Shown piece after piece: positions 1 to 10,422 of a DNA stretch of 64,000 nucleotides (position 1 is its first letter; every line of letters starts with the position of its first letter). The stretch comes from Chaetoceros tenuissimus (Eukaryota; Bacillariophyta; Thalassiosirophyceae; Chaetocerotales; Chaetocerotaceae), in NCBI GenBank assembly GCA_021927905.1, contig BLLK01000025.1:186001-250000 (forward strand), in the 5' to 3' direction. The notes beneath the pieces were generated by a model. That model was not told the DNA's origin. It saw only the letters and a program-made list of their open reading frames with translations, and did not search any database. A program made the translations under genes and the position numbers.

Positions 1-2652
1 ATCGTGAAAGCATTTCCGAAGCCATCAATTTGAGAGTACAAGTTCTGCGCTATAATATTTGCTCCAACTTGTTGGATCTCACCATCGTCGAATTGGATAT
101 CATATGAAAGCGTGGAAATCAACGGGTTCGCGTCATGTTCCCCTACTGTCTCCCCTTGCGAATCTGTAGATTTACGCAAGACTTTTGCTCTTCGCATTTC
201 GTCTACTTGTGGCATGTTCAACTCCATTCCGACAAGCAGATCCTTCACTGGTTGTTCAAAAGTAGCCTGATTATCAGCAGAGACGGGGTCACCATCAACC
301 CAGAAAGGTTTATCTTCAATATTCTCTTCTGCATCAATGAAATCTTCCATATTCAATTTTTCCTCTTTTTCAACCACAGGAAATTCTAAATGAGTACCAT
401 ACTTAGACTGGATGATCTTGTCGAAATTTTCACGTTCTTTAATTTCATCCTCGTTATATATTTCCTCAGTAGTCAGTGGTCGTACAGTACGACGAGGCAC
501 GATGGTTCCTTTGGCAGTTAGAATGGTTTGTGACATTGTGTTCCCTTCATTCTTGGTCGGTCCAAGACACCTTCCCAAGACTTGTCTTTGAGCAGGAAAT
601 GCAATGTCGCTAATTTCTGTGTACTTTACCCATTCGTACCATCCAAATAGTAAGTTGCTCATGTCACCTTGACTGCCGGTAGTAACTTCGTGGGCACATC
701 TCCCCTGAAGCTGGAACAGCGATTTTGGAGTCAAATTATTTATGAGAGCTCTACGTCGAGCACAATAGTCCCATAAGATCATTGGACATTTACTTTCTTG
801 CAAGTCTTTTCTTATTTGCTTCTTGAAAAGACCAATATACAATTCAGCACGATTTGCCCATTGTGTGCTTTCTTCTAACACTTGTAGAGTCGTTCCCACC
901 TCTTGAGTAAAACTTTTGACCTCTTTGGACTTTTGTTCTCGTGCTCCATCCACGACCAACCTTTCAGGAACACCGACTTCCTTACAAAATAATTTTAGAG
1001 CTTTTGGGAATTCGGACTTAGACTTCATCGGATACACCGCCACAAACCCTTTATCACTGACAAATAGCTGCATACAATTAAATCCCTCTTTGGTGGTGGC
1101 TTTCTTATCCACGAAGAAGGTATCAGTGAAGAAGTTGGATCGGATTCTCTTGTATCGAGTTCGTCTATCTGAGCTCATTGCTCTTCTTGACAGGTCATTT
1201 GCTGCAGGTCTATTGTATAGGATGGTATTTTGCTCAAGTGCTCTCTCAGCTTCATCTATTTTTATGCTCCAGATTTTGCTGAGAAACTCAGGCGATGCAC
1301 GTTCAACTTTGTCTGCCCTCATGGCACCAACGTCCCCGAAAGTCCTTTCCAAGTCATCGACAGTGGTAAATATCGGCGAAAGTAATGGATTGTCATCATC
1401 CATAAATGCAGCCTTGCATGCTTCGCTTGTTGCCTTTCTTATCTCAGATACTATAGGATCTCCATCAAGGGTTGGATCAGGGTCTGTGATACAATTGGAA
1501 TCGATTGCTGCTTCAACAGATGATACCTCAACTGGTTGCATCCATTCTTCATCATCTGACGTCGGAATAAGAACCTTTTCACGCTTACTTTCAACCTGTA
1601 GATCGCCATTCTCATCCAACATGGACGCTTCAGCCATTTGCCACGTATCTAAGTAAGGATCCCAAAGGTCTTGCTCTGGAGTAAACCAGACAAGATCTTC
1701 TTCATCGGAGTCCTGTATCTCCTGTACATTTGGTTTACGGGAGTTGAAGTATGAGAAGGTTCCATGAAGTTGCAGATGGATTCTCAAATCATGACTGGCA
1801 CTGTAAATTGAGTGATCCTCAATGGTAGGATCCTTACACTGGAACTTTGGTGTCTCATTTACAGTCAGACCGGCCTCCCGAAGTATAAAGGATGGGATCA
1901 GGTTATACTCCATATCCGGACAGTACAAGGCATTCTTGAATAGCAAAATGTGGGTTAGTCCTGTATAGGGATCATCGTAGGCCACAGCAGCATCGACCAC
2001 TCGTACTCCTTTCCTCCCACTTCCTGGGGCAAATCCAGACACATCGCAAACTCCTCCCTGTTCAATGATAAAACATTGAGAACCTAGAACTACCATGTTG
2101 GCATGGTTATCAATCTCACTCTGTCCCTTTCTGGATCGACGTGATCCGTTGCTGGTGCTCGCAAGTACAGCAGAGATGATGGTATCTAGGTAAGTATTAG
2201 GGCCCGTTAGCACAGTCAGTAGATTTGCATCCTGTGCCGGAGCTTTTCAGGCATTGTCTGAGAATCTGGTACGCTTCATGATCTTTTTCACTTTAAGGGC
2301 TGCAGCAGTGACTTTCTTGTTATCATCATCACTCTCGCCAGTTGCATCGGAGTTGTCATCCTTCTTGTCAGTCTTCTTTGCATTGAGTTCCACCAAAGCG
2401 TTGATGGCTGACCACTCATGTTTCTTCAGGGTTCTGTTTCCACCACCGTTCTTCCTTGCCTTTTCTATTCTCACAGCAGCTTGGCCTTCAGAGGACTGAC
2501 GCCATTTGCGGAGCTCCTCCTTTTGCTCATCATTGAGCTTACTATACTCCTTTGGTTTGTGGAAGCATAGCTCCACACCTGTCTTACCAGTGCCATATGA
2601 TGTTTTATTTGCTGATGTCTTATGCCCCCCGCCACCTTCAACAGCAGAGATT
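1..2652 (-). mobile_element. pol part (protease and integrase) of the copia-type element
   Basis: Read on the minus strand, this stretch contains a retroviral-type aspartic protease region near 2030-2120 (an Asn-His-Ala-type active-site neighbourhood in a hydrophobic context). It is followed by an integrase core near 650-1250, with the spaced acidic residues and the Trp-Ala-Asn-Arg-Ala-Glu segment typical of copia integrases. A charged linker follows towards position 1. Reverse transcriptase would lie off the left edge. Plus-strand open frames here are antisense shadows. Confidence 0.75.
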
Positions 2653-3777
2653 TCATATCCCTTGCGCTTCATTCCTCCCCTTGGTTTGAATGGATCGACT
2701 GGAAGTAGAGTTCTGATCGGACTTTAAACCAGTAGTTGAGGTGCGGATTAAAGCGATTGCAGCACGAAGATCACCGTCTTGGTGTGTGATGTTTTGGGTA
2801 AGGTACTTGACTTTGGATACATCATTGAAGTCTGGGACATCCGCTCCGTGAGCTTTCGCATCGGCTAACTTCGCATGAGCTTGACGGTGTTGATTACAAA
2901 ATTTCTCGAGCTTGTAGGACTTCCCATTCCATTCACGGTTCATGATAATATCAACATTGGTCTCAACTTGTTTGTCCCACTTATCTCCTCCAATATGGGA
3001 GGTCACGATAGCAAGGTAAGCGCTACGGCCGTTCTTGGTACGCGAAAAAGTTGTTACAGTGGTTGCATACTGGGTGCCTTTGGTCGCAGTCTCCAAGAGC
3101 TTGTAGACACTTTGATTATCGGTCTTGAATAGCGGATGGGTATGGCTGCATCTATTGATGAGGTCCTCAAGAATGGATCCACTTGTTCCATATAGCTTAT
3201 TTGCTACAAGAGGATCATCCACAGCAGGCTTGACATTCACATTGCCACGGATCACGTAGGCAAGAGGAATATCTCTGACACCAAAGACAGAACCAAGGTA
3301 GTTGACAAAGGCTGGTTGCCACTGCATCACTTGGAGTTCACGGGTGATAGATGGCATATCAGGCGCTTTCTGCTCCTTAAGCTTCATGATAGCGTCAAAC
3401 TCGATGCGGAAATCCTTGAGACACCCGTTGAAATTCATGGTTTGAGGAGTTACAGGACGGGCAACAGTGGTAAGGTACTCATGGGCAATACGAGCAGTGT
3501 GAATGCGGTACTTCTGTATCGCTTGAAGAGGTTCTCCACGGATAGCTGGAACAGCAGCAGTGATAACAGTATTTGCTGCATCTCTAACTTCAGCAATTGC
3601 TGGTTCAGAACGTTTCATGTTCTTAAAAGCATCGTCAAGAGTATCTTCGTTGAAGTCAGAGAAGTCGTCGATGGTGGTGAGACCTTCTTGAGCAAGGCGA
3701 GCTCTTTGGTCAGCAGTAAGACGCATCTGGGGACCATTCTCCCAGAAGTTGGTAAGGTTTTGAGGAGTGAAAGCCAT
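2653..3777 (-). mobile_element. Gag part of the copia-type element
   Basis: This is the capsid-like Gag part of the retrotransposon, about 370 residues. The N-terminal third is acidic and predicted helical. The middle carries the copia-Gag-like pattern of aromatic and hydrophobic helices, and the C-terminal end is polar. A further charged Gag/pol junction stretch lies at about 2247-2672. No clear CCHC zinc knuckle was recognised by eye. Host function is not expected. Confidence 0.75.
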
Positions 3778-3968
3778 AGTAGAACTTGGAATAAGTGTTT
3801 GTCAGTTTGAAGTTTTTGTTTTATGAGAAGAAAAAGTGATTGTAAACGATGGATTTCAACTCTACCGTTTGTATTTTTGGCGATACATTTGGCATTATCT
3901 GTTTTACTTAAGCCCCAGATCTGTTTGGAACAGAGTTGCTTTCTGGGATTCATACTAGCGATAAAAGG

Positions 3969-4106
3969 TGTCAGCTGAGGTATGTTCTGCTAAAAGCAGA
4001 TGGCTTTTCCGAAATGGTATTTCAAAGTGGTGATGTCATCGGTCACTTCAATCCCGCCATCTGTCGTCATCTCCAAGTGTTGACCCTAATTAGCTAGTGT
4101 GCCACA
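3969..4106 (-). repeat. candidate upstream LTR of the copia-type element
   Basis: The stretch upstream of Gag has TG...CA ends in either reading direction, at 3969-3970 and 4105-4106. It contains the kind of short GATGACG/GATGACATCA-like CRE motif found in stress-responsive diatom LTRs, in the minus-strand segment near 4030-4075. Without the partner LTR, which lies outside the window, the edges are a guess. Confidence 0.3.
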
Positions 4107-5036
4107 TGCACTTCAAAAGGATATTGTATATCTAAAGCAAAGATGGTATGTAACTGATTCATTCTTTAAAGGTTATAGATTATATTATGCACATGCATGA
4201 ATCTATACCAGTATTTTCATATATTGTGAGCGTCTACACATGTAGGTGTAAGCTCCATTTCAAATTTATATTCAACCAGACAAGATGAGAAAACAAGTTG
4301 GTCCGGCTTGGATGATCGGTCCAATTCTGCCTTTTATTGCTCTGCTTATTCATAGCGGTCTATGGTGTATTCTATTGTCATCTTTCTCATCGTGGTAATA
4401 ACCAATGACAGCGTACAAAAGAGATATGGTCTTCTCTCCATAGGATCACATAAGTTGATTCAAACTTTATTCGAGCTTTTGCATTCAATCTGCACGCTTT
4501 CCCAAGCGCTGAGTGTTTATTTATTCATTTCTGTCTCCACAGAATCACTGGCTCATGCAGTCGTTACATCCGTTAATATTTTCTTCGCTTTCATCATTTC
4601 AACCACATTGGGTTCAACCCGTGGTCAGCTCTACATCAAGCTTCATGAATTTAGACTTTCCACATGGTAAGCCGATAATCTCTTAGTGTATAAAACAACT
4701 ACTTAGCAAGTAGAGCTGTTTTGGTATGGGTATCGATAAACTGTTTCATGTGCGTCAGCATAGGCTTGTAGCATAGAGTTACATTCAATCAAACTAAGAA
4801 ATTATGTTATTACTATTCCGTTGTGAAACATGAACATCAACGTTGTACAGCTAAATAGCCTGATACTTATCGCTCAACGGATCCATATAGTAAATACGTA
4901 CGTCAACTTGAAACAGCACGATGCATCAATTTTTAGAGTTCTTGTTCACTTTGGATGGATGTGAAAAGGAGAAGAAGATCTCGGCATTACATCACTTTCC
5001 ATTCTGCCTTCATAGTTGTATATAAAATCAATAATA
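4107..5036 (+). other. intergenic stretch with one weak small reading frame
   Basis: Mostly AT-rich with no recognised gene. An ATG-started frame at 4362-4670 (102 codons) could encode a two-helix membrane peptide, and a second short hydrophobic frame starts at 4285. Neither resembles a known family, and no convincing splice joins them. They could be a degraded membrane-protein gene or chance. The last 100 bp should hold the promoter of the pyruvate carrier gene. Confidence 0.4.
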
Positions 5037-5964
5037 ATGCTTGCAGCAAGATCCTTCTCTAGAATTTCGACCAATGTTGCGTCTCGCGCAAAGACAGTGA
5101 ATAGACGTCTTCTTTCTACCGAAAAGGAACCATTGAAAGATGCTACAAAGCAGGCAAAAGAAGCTGTGACCGATGCGAAGGCAAAGGCAAAGACTGAAGA
5201 TTCTTCATGGTGGTCATCTGCTGAGTGGTGGGGTAGAATGGGTGCAATTGCAGGATGGGGAATGAGTGGTTCTGCTATCTATGATGCTCAGTTCCAAGGA
5301 CCTGAATTAGTCTCACTCAACATGACAACTGTATTGATTGTTTATTCTTCTCTATTTGCAAGATGGGCTTTTGTTGTAAAACCACAGAACTTACTATTGG
5401 CTTCTTGTCACGTTACAAATGTTGCAGCACAACTTAACCAGCTTAGAAGAGGACTTGAATACAAGATTGAACAAGGGCATAAAGACGAAGTTGACAAATT
5501 TGTCCAGACTGCAGCTGCTGGTGCAGTAGGAGGAGCAGCTTGTCTTTTGGGGGGACCAGTTGTTCGTAATAAATTGACTGCTGCAAACCTAGGAATTTTG
5601 ACAACTATTGCAGCTGCTGAAGCAGGTGAGTGAAGATATTTGCTTACATAAATTCATTGATTTAGCTTGACTGATTGCTCACCATTATTACAAAGGTCCA
5701 TTCACTGTTCACTTTTGGGCACCAATGAGTAAATGGTTGATTTCAGGAGCAAGTTTCATGGATTTGCATCGCGACACTGATAAGATTTCTATTGCTCAAT
5801 ATTCCGCTTTGACATTGACTGGAGCATTCTTTTCTAGATATTCTCTCTTGGTTACTCCTGTGAATTACACTCTTTGCTCAGTGAACGTAGCTTTGTTTGG
5901 AAGTAGTGCATGGCATCTTGGAAGAAAGATTAATGCGGATTTTATCGAGAAGAAGGATCCATAG
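5037..5964 (+). CDS. mitochondrial pyruvate carrier, MPC1-like and MPC2-like halves fused
   Basis: Imports pyruvate across the inner mitochondrial membrane. Exons are 5037-5625 and 5696-5964 (70-nt GT-AG intron, phase 1), giving 285 aa. The ATG at 5037 opens an Arg/Ser-rich presequence (residues 1-30, ending near RRLLS) typical of mitochondrial import. Residues 64-142 match MPC1: a WG..A..GW start, the motif ARWAFVVKPQN, then ASCHVTNVAAQ. Residues 196-275 match MPC2: HFWAPMSKW, a Q-x-SALTLTG helix, SRYSLLVTPVN, and SVNVALFG. Each half corresponds to a whole MPC subunit, which elsewhere are separate proteins of about 110-130 aa that form a heterodimer. Residues 155-194 between them are Ala/Gly/Leu-rich and could form an extra membrane helix. 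The gene is convergent with its neighbour, 134 bp between stops. Whether the fusion is known in other diatoms cannot be checked here. Confidence 0.9.
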
Positions 5965-6098
5965 GTGCTTTTAGAAATTTATAAAGAGAAGGAAATAAAA
6001 CTTGTTCATAGTTATATGTTATTTCGAGAGATTACACAAGTCTCGCACAGCAACAAACACCAAAGTACAATTCCCCCCTTCCGTAAAATATATACACC

Positions 6099-6965
6099 TT
6101 ACACTTGAGCTTCTACTTCTTCCTTTTCTTCTTCCTCCTCGGTCGTTTTTGCCTTTTTCGCTGGAGTTTCAAGAGGAGGAATCTCTGACTTTCTGCTCTT
6201 TTTCTTGCCTGCAATTCCAGTGGACTCTTCCAATTCATCAACAATCTTTCTCTTGATTTCAATGAATTTCTGAAAGTCGCATTGCATGGTAGCACTCAAA
6301 GGCGGACAATTGAAATATGATACAGCATCAATCAAACTTCTTTGTACCTTGGCATAACTATCAATCAAAGTATTTTGATACTGAGCTTGAGCCTGCTTCA
6401 CTTTCAACTCATGCAAATCAGCCTCTCTAGCATTTTGTTTCTTGAGAACTTCAACTTGCTGTTTTTTCAAAGCAAGTTCTGGATTAGCAGAAATGATAAC
6501 TTCTACTTCCTTTTCCTCTCTCACTCTTTTCCTATGCTCAACCTCCTTCGCGATGGATGGAGGTGGCTTGACTTCAGCAACAATTCCCAAGCGTTCATGT
6601 TTCTTCTCAGTGAGAGCAACAATCATTTCATGCTTTTGAACATTCTTAACTCCCTTGACAGAGAGAGCGGAACAGATGAAGCGCAAATCTTTGGATCTAA
6701 ATGCTTCAATCGGGTGAGTAAAGATCTTGCGTAGGATACCGTCCTCAACGTGTACATCATTCCAAGTAACTGACTTGAGAAATTCCTGCTCGAATTGCTG
6801 TCTGATTGCCTTGGTCTCTGGAGGAGATAAGATTGTTACATCAGCATCTGCAATGGTGTCAACTACTTTGACTTCAGTGGTATCTTTTCCGTCAGCGCTG
6901 ACAACAGCCTCTTCAAGGACTTCGGCTTTATCAGCTGCAGCTGGTGTTTCAGTAGTGGTTGGCAT
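6099..6965 (-). CDS. SAP-like, charged nuclear protein of unknown function
   Basis: A single-exon protein of 288 aa starting at the ATG at 6965. Residues 1-45 are acidic and low-complexity. Residues 92-122 (DLRFICSALSVKGVKNVQKH and on) have the two-helix pattern of a SAP DNA-binding motif, though weakly. Residues 140-200 are a charged Lys/Glu helix likely to form a coiled coil. The C-terminus has Lys-rich clusters (KKKSRKS, PAKKAKT) that look like nuclear localisation signals, then a poly-Glu tail. A chromatin or RNA-associated role is a guess from SAP plus these signals. It shares a 411-bp divergent promoter region with the hydrolase gene at 7377. Confidence 0.75.
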   Translation of the reverse strand: MPTTTETPAAADKAEVLEEAVVSADGKDTTEVKVVDTIADADVTILSPPETKAIRQQFEQEFLKSVTWNDVHVEDGILRKIFTHPIEAFRSKDLRFICSALSVKGVKNVQKHEMIVALTEKKHERLGIVAEVKPPPSIAKEVEHRKRVREEKEVEVIISANPELALKKQQVEVLKKQNAREADLHELKVKQAQAQYQNTLIDSYAKVQRSLIDAVSYFNCPPLSATMQCDFQKFIEIKRKIVDELEESTGIAGKKKSRKSEIPPLETPAKKAKTTEEEEEKEEVEAQV

Positions 6966-7376
6966 ACTAAAGTATTTCGATAGGGCGTACAGAGCTGGTA
7001 ATCACGGTTGATGTTTAAGGTATTAGACGTTGTTGTAGTTACTTAATGGTAGGATGAGTGATGGTTTCATTCATTCCCTTGTATTCTTGGTAGGATGAGT
7101 TCTGTTAGCCTCTTCTTTGCGCTGCTGGCTTGCGTGCGGCGCTTCTGCTCTCCCACGGGCAGCGTGCTGAAAATCTCCTTCCGTTGAGACACCTACCTGA
7201 TAGGGATACCAAAACATATCCTTTGACGACTGACAGACGAAGACGGTATCTTTTCCATTCTCTTCTTTTAATTTCACATACATATTATTAATTGTACCCT
7301 AAGTACTACTATTTGTAACACATGATCTGATACTATCACCGCACCAACAAATAAATTCAGAAAAAGTATCATAGTC
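6966..7376. promoter_or_regulatory. divergent promoter region
   Basis: Lies between two divergent starts (6965 minus, 7377 plus) and so should drive both. A 70-codon minus-strand frame (7071-7283) shows no family features. It is slightly GC-richer than the surroundings near 7130-7180. No specific motif is claimed. Confidence 0.4.
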
Positions 7377-10181
7377 ATGACTGGAAAGAAGAAAGGATAT
7401 TCGAAAGTTCAGCACTTTGAAATATCATCAGATGTAGATGACAATCTCGGCAATCATTCCGATGAGAATTTTGAAGACAATGCACAAGTAGAGCAACTTC
7501 ATTCAGATCGGCATATGTTATTCACATTCATTTTCATGGTAATCATATCCATATCTTCCCTAATAAGCTTGGTATGTGCCTTAATAATCATCAAACTGAC
7601 AATTGAACTTACTATGCGCTGGTATGTCTGTGCAGTGATTACTGTACCACAGCTTTTGGAAAAGATGATTGTTTATTTCATGCTGAGAAGGATACATACT
7701 ATCGAAAAAGACGCACACGCTAGTTCATCCTTTTCTCTACCAATATTTATACAACAAGAGGGATCGCAAAGAAGGAAAAGATGTAGTTTTTGGAAAATTT
7801 CGCGATTTACTATTGAGATGATGGTTCTTATTGTTATAGGTGTCGTATATTTCCACATCATACCCAAATTTTGCAAGGCCTTTATAGCACAATTCTTTTT
7901 AGATTTTGATGGAATTCCTGTCTATGATTGGAAGAGTGATGCGTTAGAAATGAAATTCATCATCAATATATCCAAGTTATGTGGATCATTTTATCTTCTT
8001 GGGGTATCAGTTGGACTGGTAGCTTTGGCATTCGCGAAATATCATCAGGGGGCAGATTCAACCAACAGATCAACAAGTTATACTCCCTATTATTTTCGTG
8101 GAGAAATGATTTACAAAAGTATGCAGTCCCTTTCGTTATTTCAAGTGACACTGACGGCATTACTAGTACTATTATCAGTGAAATCAGCATGGACATTTCT
8201 TATAGATCACAATATCTCTAGTGACACGGCAACCGCTCCATATTGTGATCCTATGGACACAACAGAGTGTTTGTTACCTTTTCCGTCTTCATTTTTCAGT
8301 GTAGAAGACAACACATCAAACACAGGGATCCGAGTCAACATTTCTGACAAAGCAATGCTTTCAATTTATCGAAGAGGGAACGATGCTAAAAATCTCTTGG
8401 ACTTTAATGACAGGGATGGATTTGGGACAAATGGGATAATTCTATTCTACATGGGTGGAATAAAAGAGGGTGTCGTCTCCAATTTGCAACATGATGCTAC
8501 TCTCATGGGACCTAATCAAATTGCCAATTCCACAGAGAACAATTCAATGACTTTGTTGCTGGATGTCGAAGCAAAGACTTTAATTCACCACTTTGCAGAA
8601 ATTGATTACATAGATAATGAGAGACCCCTTGTTGCAATGCAAGCTGCCAAATCATTAGATTTCAATAAACGATATGCGGTAGTTTTACAAAGCGCCAGAG
8701 ATGGAAATGGTACTTTTATACCAAGAACGAAGCATCTTTCAAAATTGCTGAACCCCACGAGTATGGAATCATCCCACTTGCCCAAAACTGAAAAGCGACG
8801 TGGCGAATACTATAGAGACGTTATTCTACCAACCCTTAAAGAAGCAGCACCGTGGTTAGACGTTGATAGTATTCAAATGCTTTTTGATTTTCATACTACT
8901 AGTGCGGAAGGAAGTCCAAATGCAGTCACTCGAGATTTGATGAAACAATCACTAAAGACTGTTGCGAATAAAGGATGGAAAGAGAATGAAAATGTCCGCT
9001 TATTGAAACTTGATGACTACACCACTCAATGTGTAAACGATCCTGGCCAAGTAATTGGTAAAAGAATTCATATAGAGATCGATGTGCCAGACTTTGAGGT
9101 AGGACATGGCAGAGAGAAAAATCTCGAAGTCGAAGCCTTAGCAAATGGAAACAATAGCAAAACTAGTCCATATGAAGTGTTAGTCACTATTCCATGCTCC
9201 ATCACAACTAATTCAAAAGCACTAAGTGCCACTGTAGACTATGGACATGGGTTATTAGGAAACATGTTTGAACTCCTTGATACAGCTTGGCTCCAAAATG
9301 CTGCAAACAAGCATGGATATATTACATTTGCTTCAAATTGGCGAGGAATGAGCCAATTTGATTTTCTTTTAGTTGTGAAAGCTTTCTTATCAAATCCGAA
9401 TGAGGTTAGTACAGTTGTGGAGAATCTTATGCAGGGCTACGGAAACAGAATATCAGTTCAACATTTTGTGAACACTGCTCTTCTCGACTGTTCTTTTATG
9501 AAGATGATGGATGGAGAAAAAGTCAGCATTGAAAATCCAGTGCGCCGAATATTTTATGGCATTAGCATGGGGGCAATTTTTGGTAGCGTTTATTCGTCTT
9601 TGGTATCTCATATTGACGAAAAGATTCTAGATGCTAGTGTGATCACTTCAGGAGGGAGTCCTTTCTGCTTTCTTCTTGGAAGGAGTGCGCTTCATAAAGC
9701 GTATGTCTTAATTTTATCTCGCAATATCAAAACTCGGCGACAAATCAGAATATTCTTTTCTTTGATGCAAATGAAATTTGATGGAGTTGATGGACCGGCA
9801 AACGGTATCTTTCGACCAAGGAAGAACTTTCGAACTTTGATTCAACATGGCATTGGTGACCACATCGTCCCGTCGCTTGCATCCGAAATAGTTGCACGCA
9901 ATTATGGCGGTACAGCTTTCACATCAAATCCAAATCAAGTATTTGGAGTTGGTGAAATGACAGAGGATTCTTCAGTGTGTCTTACAGAAATGTTGTTTCA
10001 AGACCCATACGAAAAACTGCCAAGAATAAATATTGTGGACCAGACTGATGGGAGTCAAGTTCATTGGTGTACTAGATTATCACCACCACTCGTTCATCAG
10101 TTAGTTGAATTCATAAACAGTGGAACATTCATTGATATTTGTTCGGAGGATCAATGCATACAACCCAAATGTACTTTTTAA
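7377..10181 (+). CDS. polytopic membrane protein with C-terminal alpha/beta-hydrolase domain
   Basis: Single exon, 934 aa, start ATG 7377. Residues 1-45 are acidic and cytosolic. About five membrane helices follow, near 48-76, 80-103, 144-164, 193-221 and 252-276. From about 300 a large soluble region contains an alpha/beta-hydrolase fold: oxyanion-type GHG at 623-625, nucleophile elbow GISMG with Ser730, Asp828 in HGIGDH, and His896 in QVHWC. The complete Ser-Asp-His triad and spacing suggest an active serine hydrolase, perhaps a lipase or esterase. Substrate is unknown. Topology would place the enzyme on the lumenal or outer side if all five helices are real. Several N-x-S/T sites in 300-560 fit a secretory location. 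I do not recognise the N-terminal membrane module. Confidence 0.8.
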   Translation: MTGKKKGYSKVQHFEISSDVDDNLGNHSDENFEDNAQVEQLHSDRHMLFTFIFMVIISISSLISLVCALIIIKLTIELTMRWYVCAVITVPQLLEKMIVYFMLRRIHTIEKDAHASSSFSLPIFIQQEGSQRRKRCSFWKISRFTIEMMVLIVIGVVYFHIIPKFCKAFIAQFFLDFDGIPVYDWKSDALEMKFIINISKLCGSFYLLGVSVGLVALAFAKYHQGADSTNRSTSYTPYYFRGEMIYKSMQSLSLFQVTLTALLVLLSVKSAWTFLIDHNISSDTATAPYCDPMDTTECLLPFPSSFFSVEDNTSNTGIRVNISDKAMLSIYRRGNDAKNLLDFNDRDGFGTNGIILFYMGGIKEGVVSNLQHDATLMGPNQIANSTENNSMTLLLDVEAKTLIHHFAEIDYIDNERPLVAMQAAKSLDFNKRYAVVLQSARDGNGTFIPRTKHLSKLLNPTSMESSHLPKTEKRRGEYYRDVILPTLKEAAPWLDVDSIQMLFDFHTTSAEGSPNAVTRDLMKQSLKTVANKGWKENENVRLLKLDDYTTQCVNDPGQVIGKRIHIEIDVPDFEVGHGREKNLEVEALANGNNSKTSPYEVLVTIPCSITTNSKALSATVDYGHGLLGNMFELLDTAWLQNAANKHGYITFASNWRGMSQFDFLLVVKAFLSNPNEVSTVVENLMQGYGNRISVQHFVNTALLDCSFMKMMDGEKVSIENPVRRIFYGISMGAIFGSVYSSLVSHIDEKILDASVITSGGSPFCFLLGRSALHKAYVLILSRNIKTRRQIRIFFSLMQMKFDGVDGPANGIFRPRKNFRTLIQHGIGDHIVPSLASEIVARNYGGTAFTSNPNQVFGVGEMTEDSSVCLTEMLFQDPYEKLPRINIVDQTDGSQVHWCTRLSPPLVHQLVEFINSGTFIDICSEDQCIQPKCTF

Positions 10182-10422
10182 TTTTTATTGTAAACATGCA
10201 TCATATTCTTTTCTGTCATTATCAGACAATCTCATACGTACCTACGCGCGTACGATCCTACAGAACTTCCGTTTGTCGTCTCCTCTCAGTTTACACACCA
10301 ATGCACACGCACAAGATAAAAACTACTGAACATTACTATTCATTTTTCACACAACAACAACAAGCAGAACCATACATAACCTAAAATCTTAAGCATTGAT
10401 TTCCTTCCAGAGACAGTGCAGG

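Larger units (their letters stand above)
1..4106 (-). mobile_element. Ty1/copia-type LTR retrotransposon (diatom CoDi-like), cut by the window edge
   Basis: A minus-strand LTR retrotransposon. Reading right to left it shows a possible LTR and leader, a Gag part, then a pol part with an aspartic protease and an integrase. The order protease then integrase, with reverse transcriptase expected further on beyond position 1, is the Ty1/copia order. Family placement near the diatom CoDi elements is inference from gene order and Gag character, not from a search. The reverse transcriptase, RNase H and second LTR lie outside the window, so LTR divergence cannot be used to date it. The visible coding part is largely open, with at most one or a few breaks, and looks fairly young. 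No host gene is seen inside it. Confidence 0.85.

Noticed and set aside
916-1656. A 246-codon plus-strand open frame near the left edge
   Set aside because: It lies antisense to the integrase/pol part of the copia-type element, and its translation shows no domain.
4285-4670. A spliced membrane-protein gene made from two hydrophobic frames
   Set aside because: No in-phase GT-AG pair joins the two frames and neither matches a family, so only a weak note was kept.
7071-7283. A 70-codon minus-strand frame between divergent genes
   Set aside because: No similarity, no splice link to the SAP-like gene was needed, and its start is at a promoter position.
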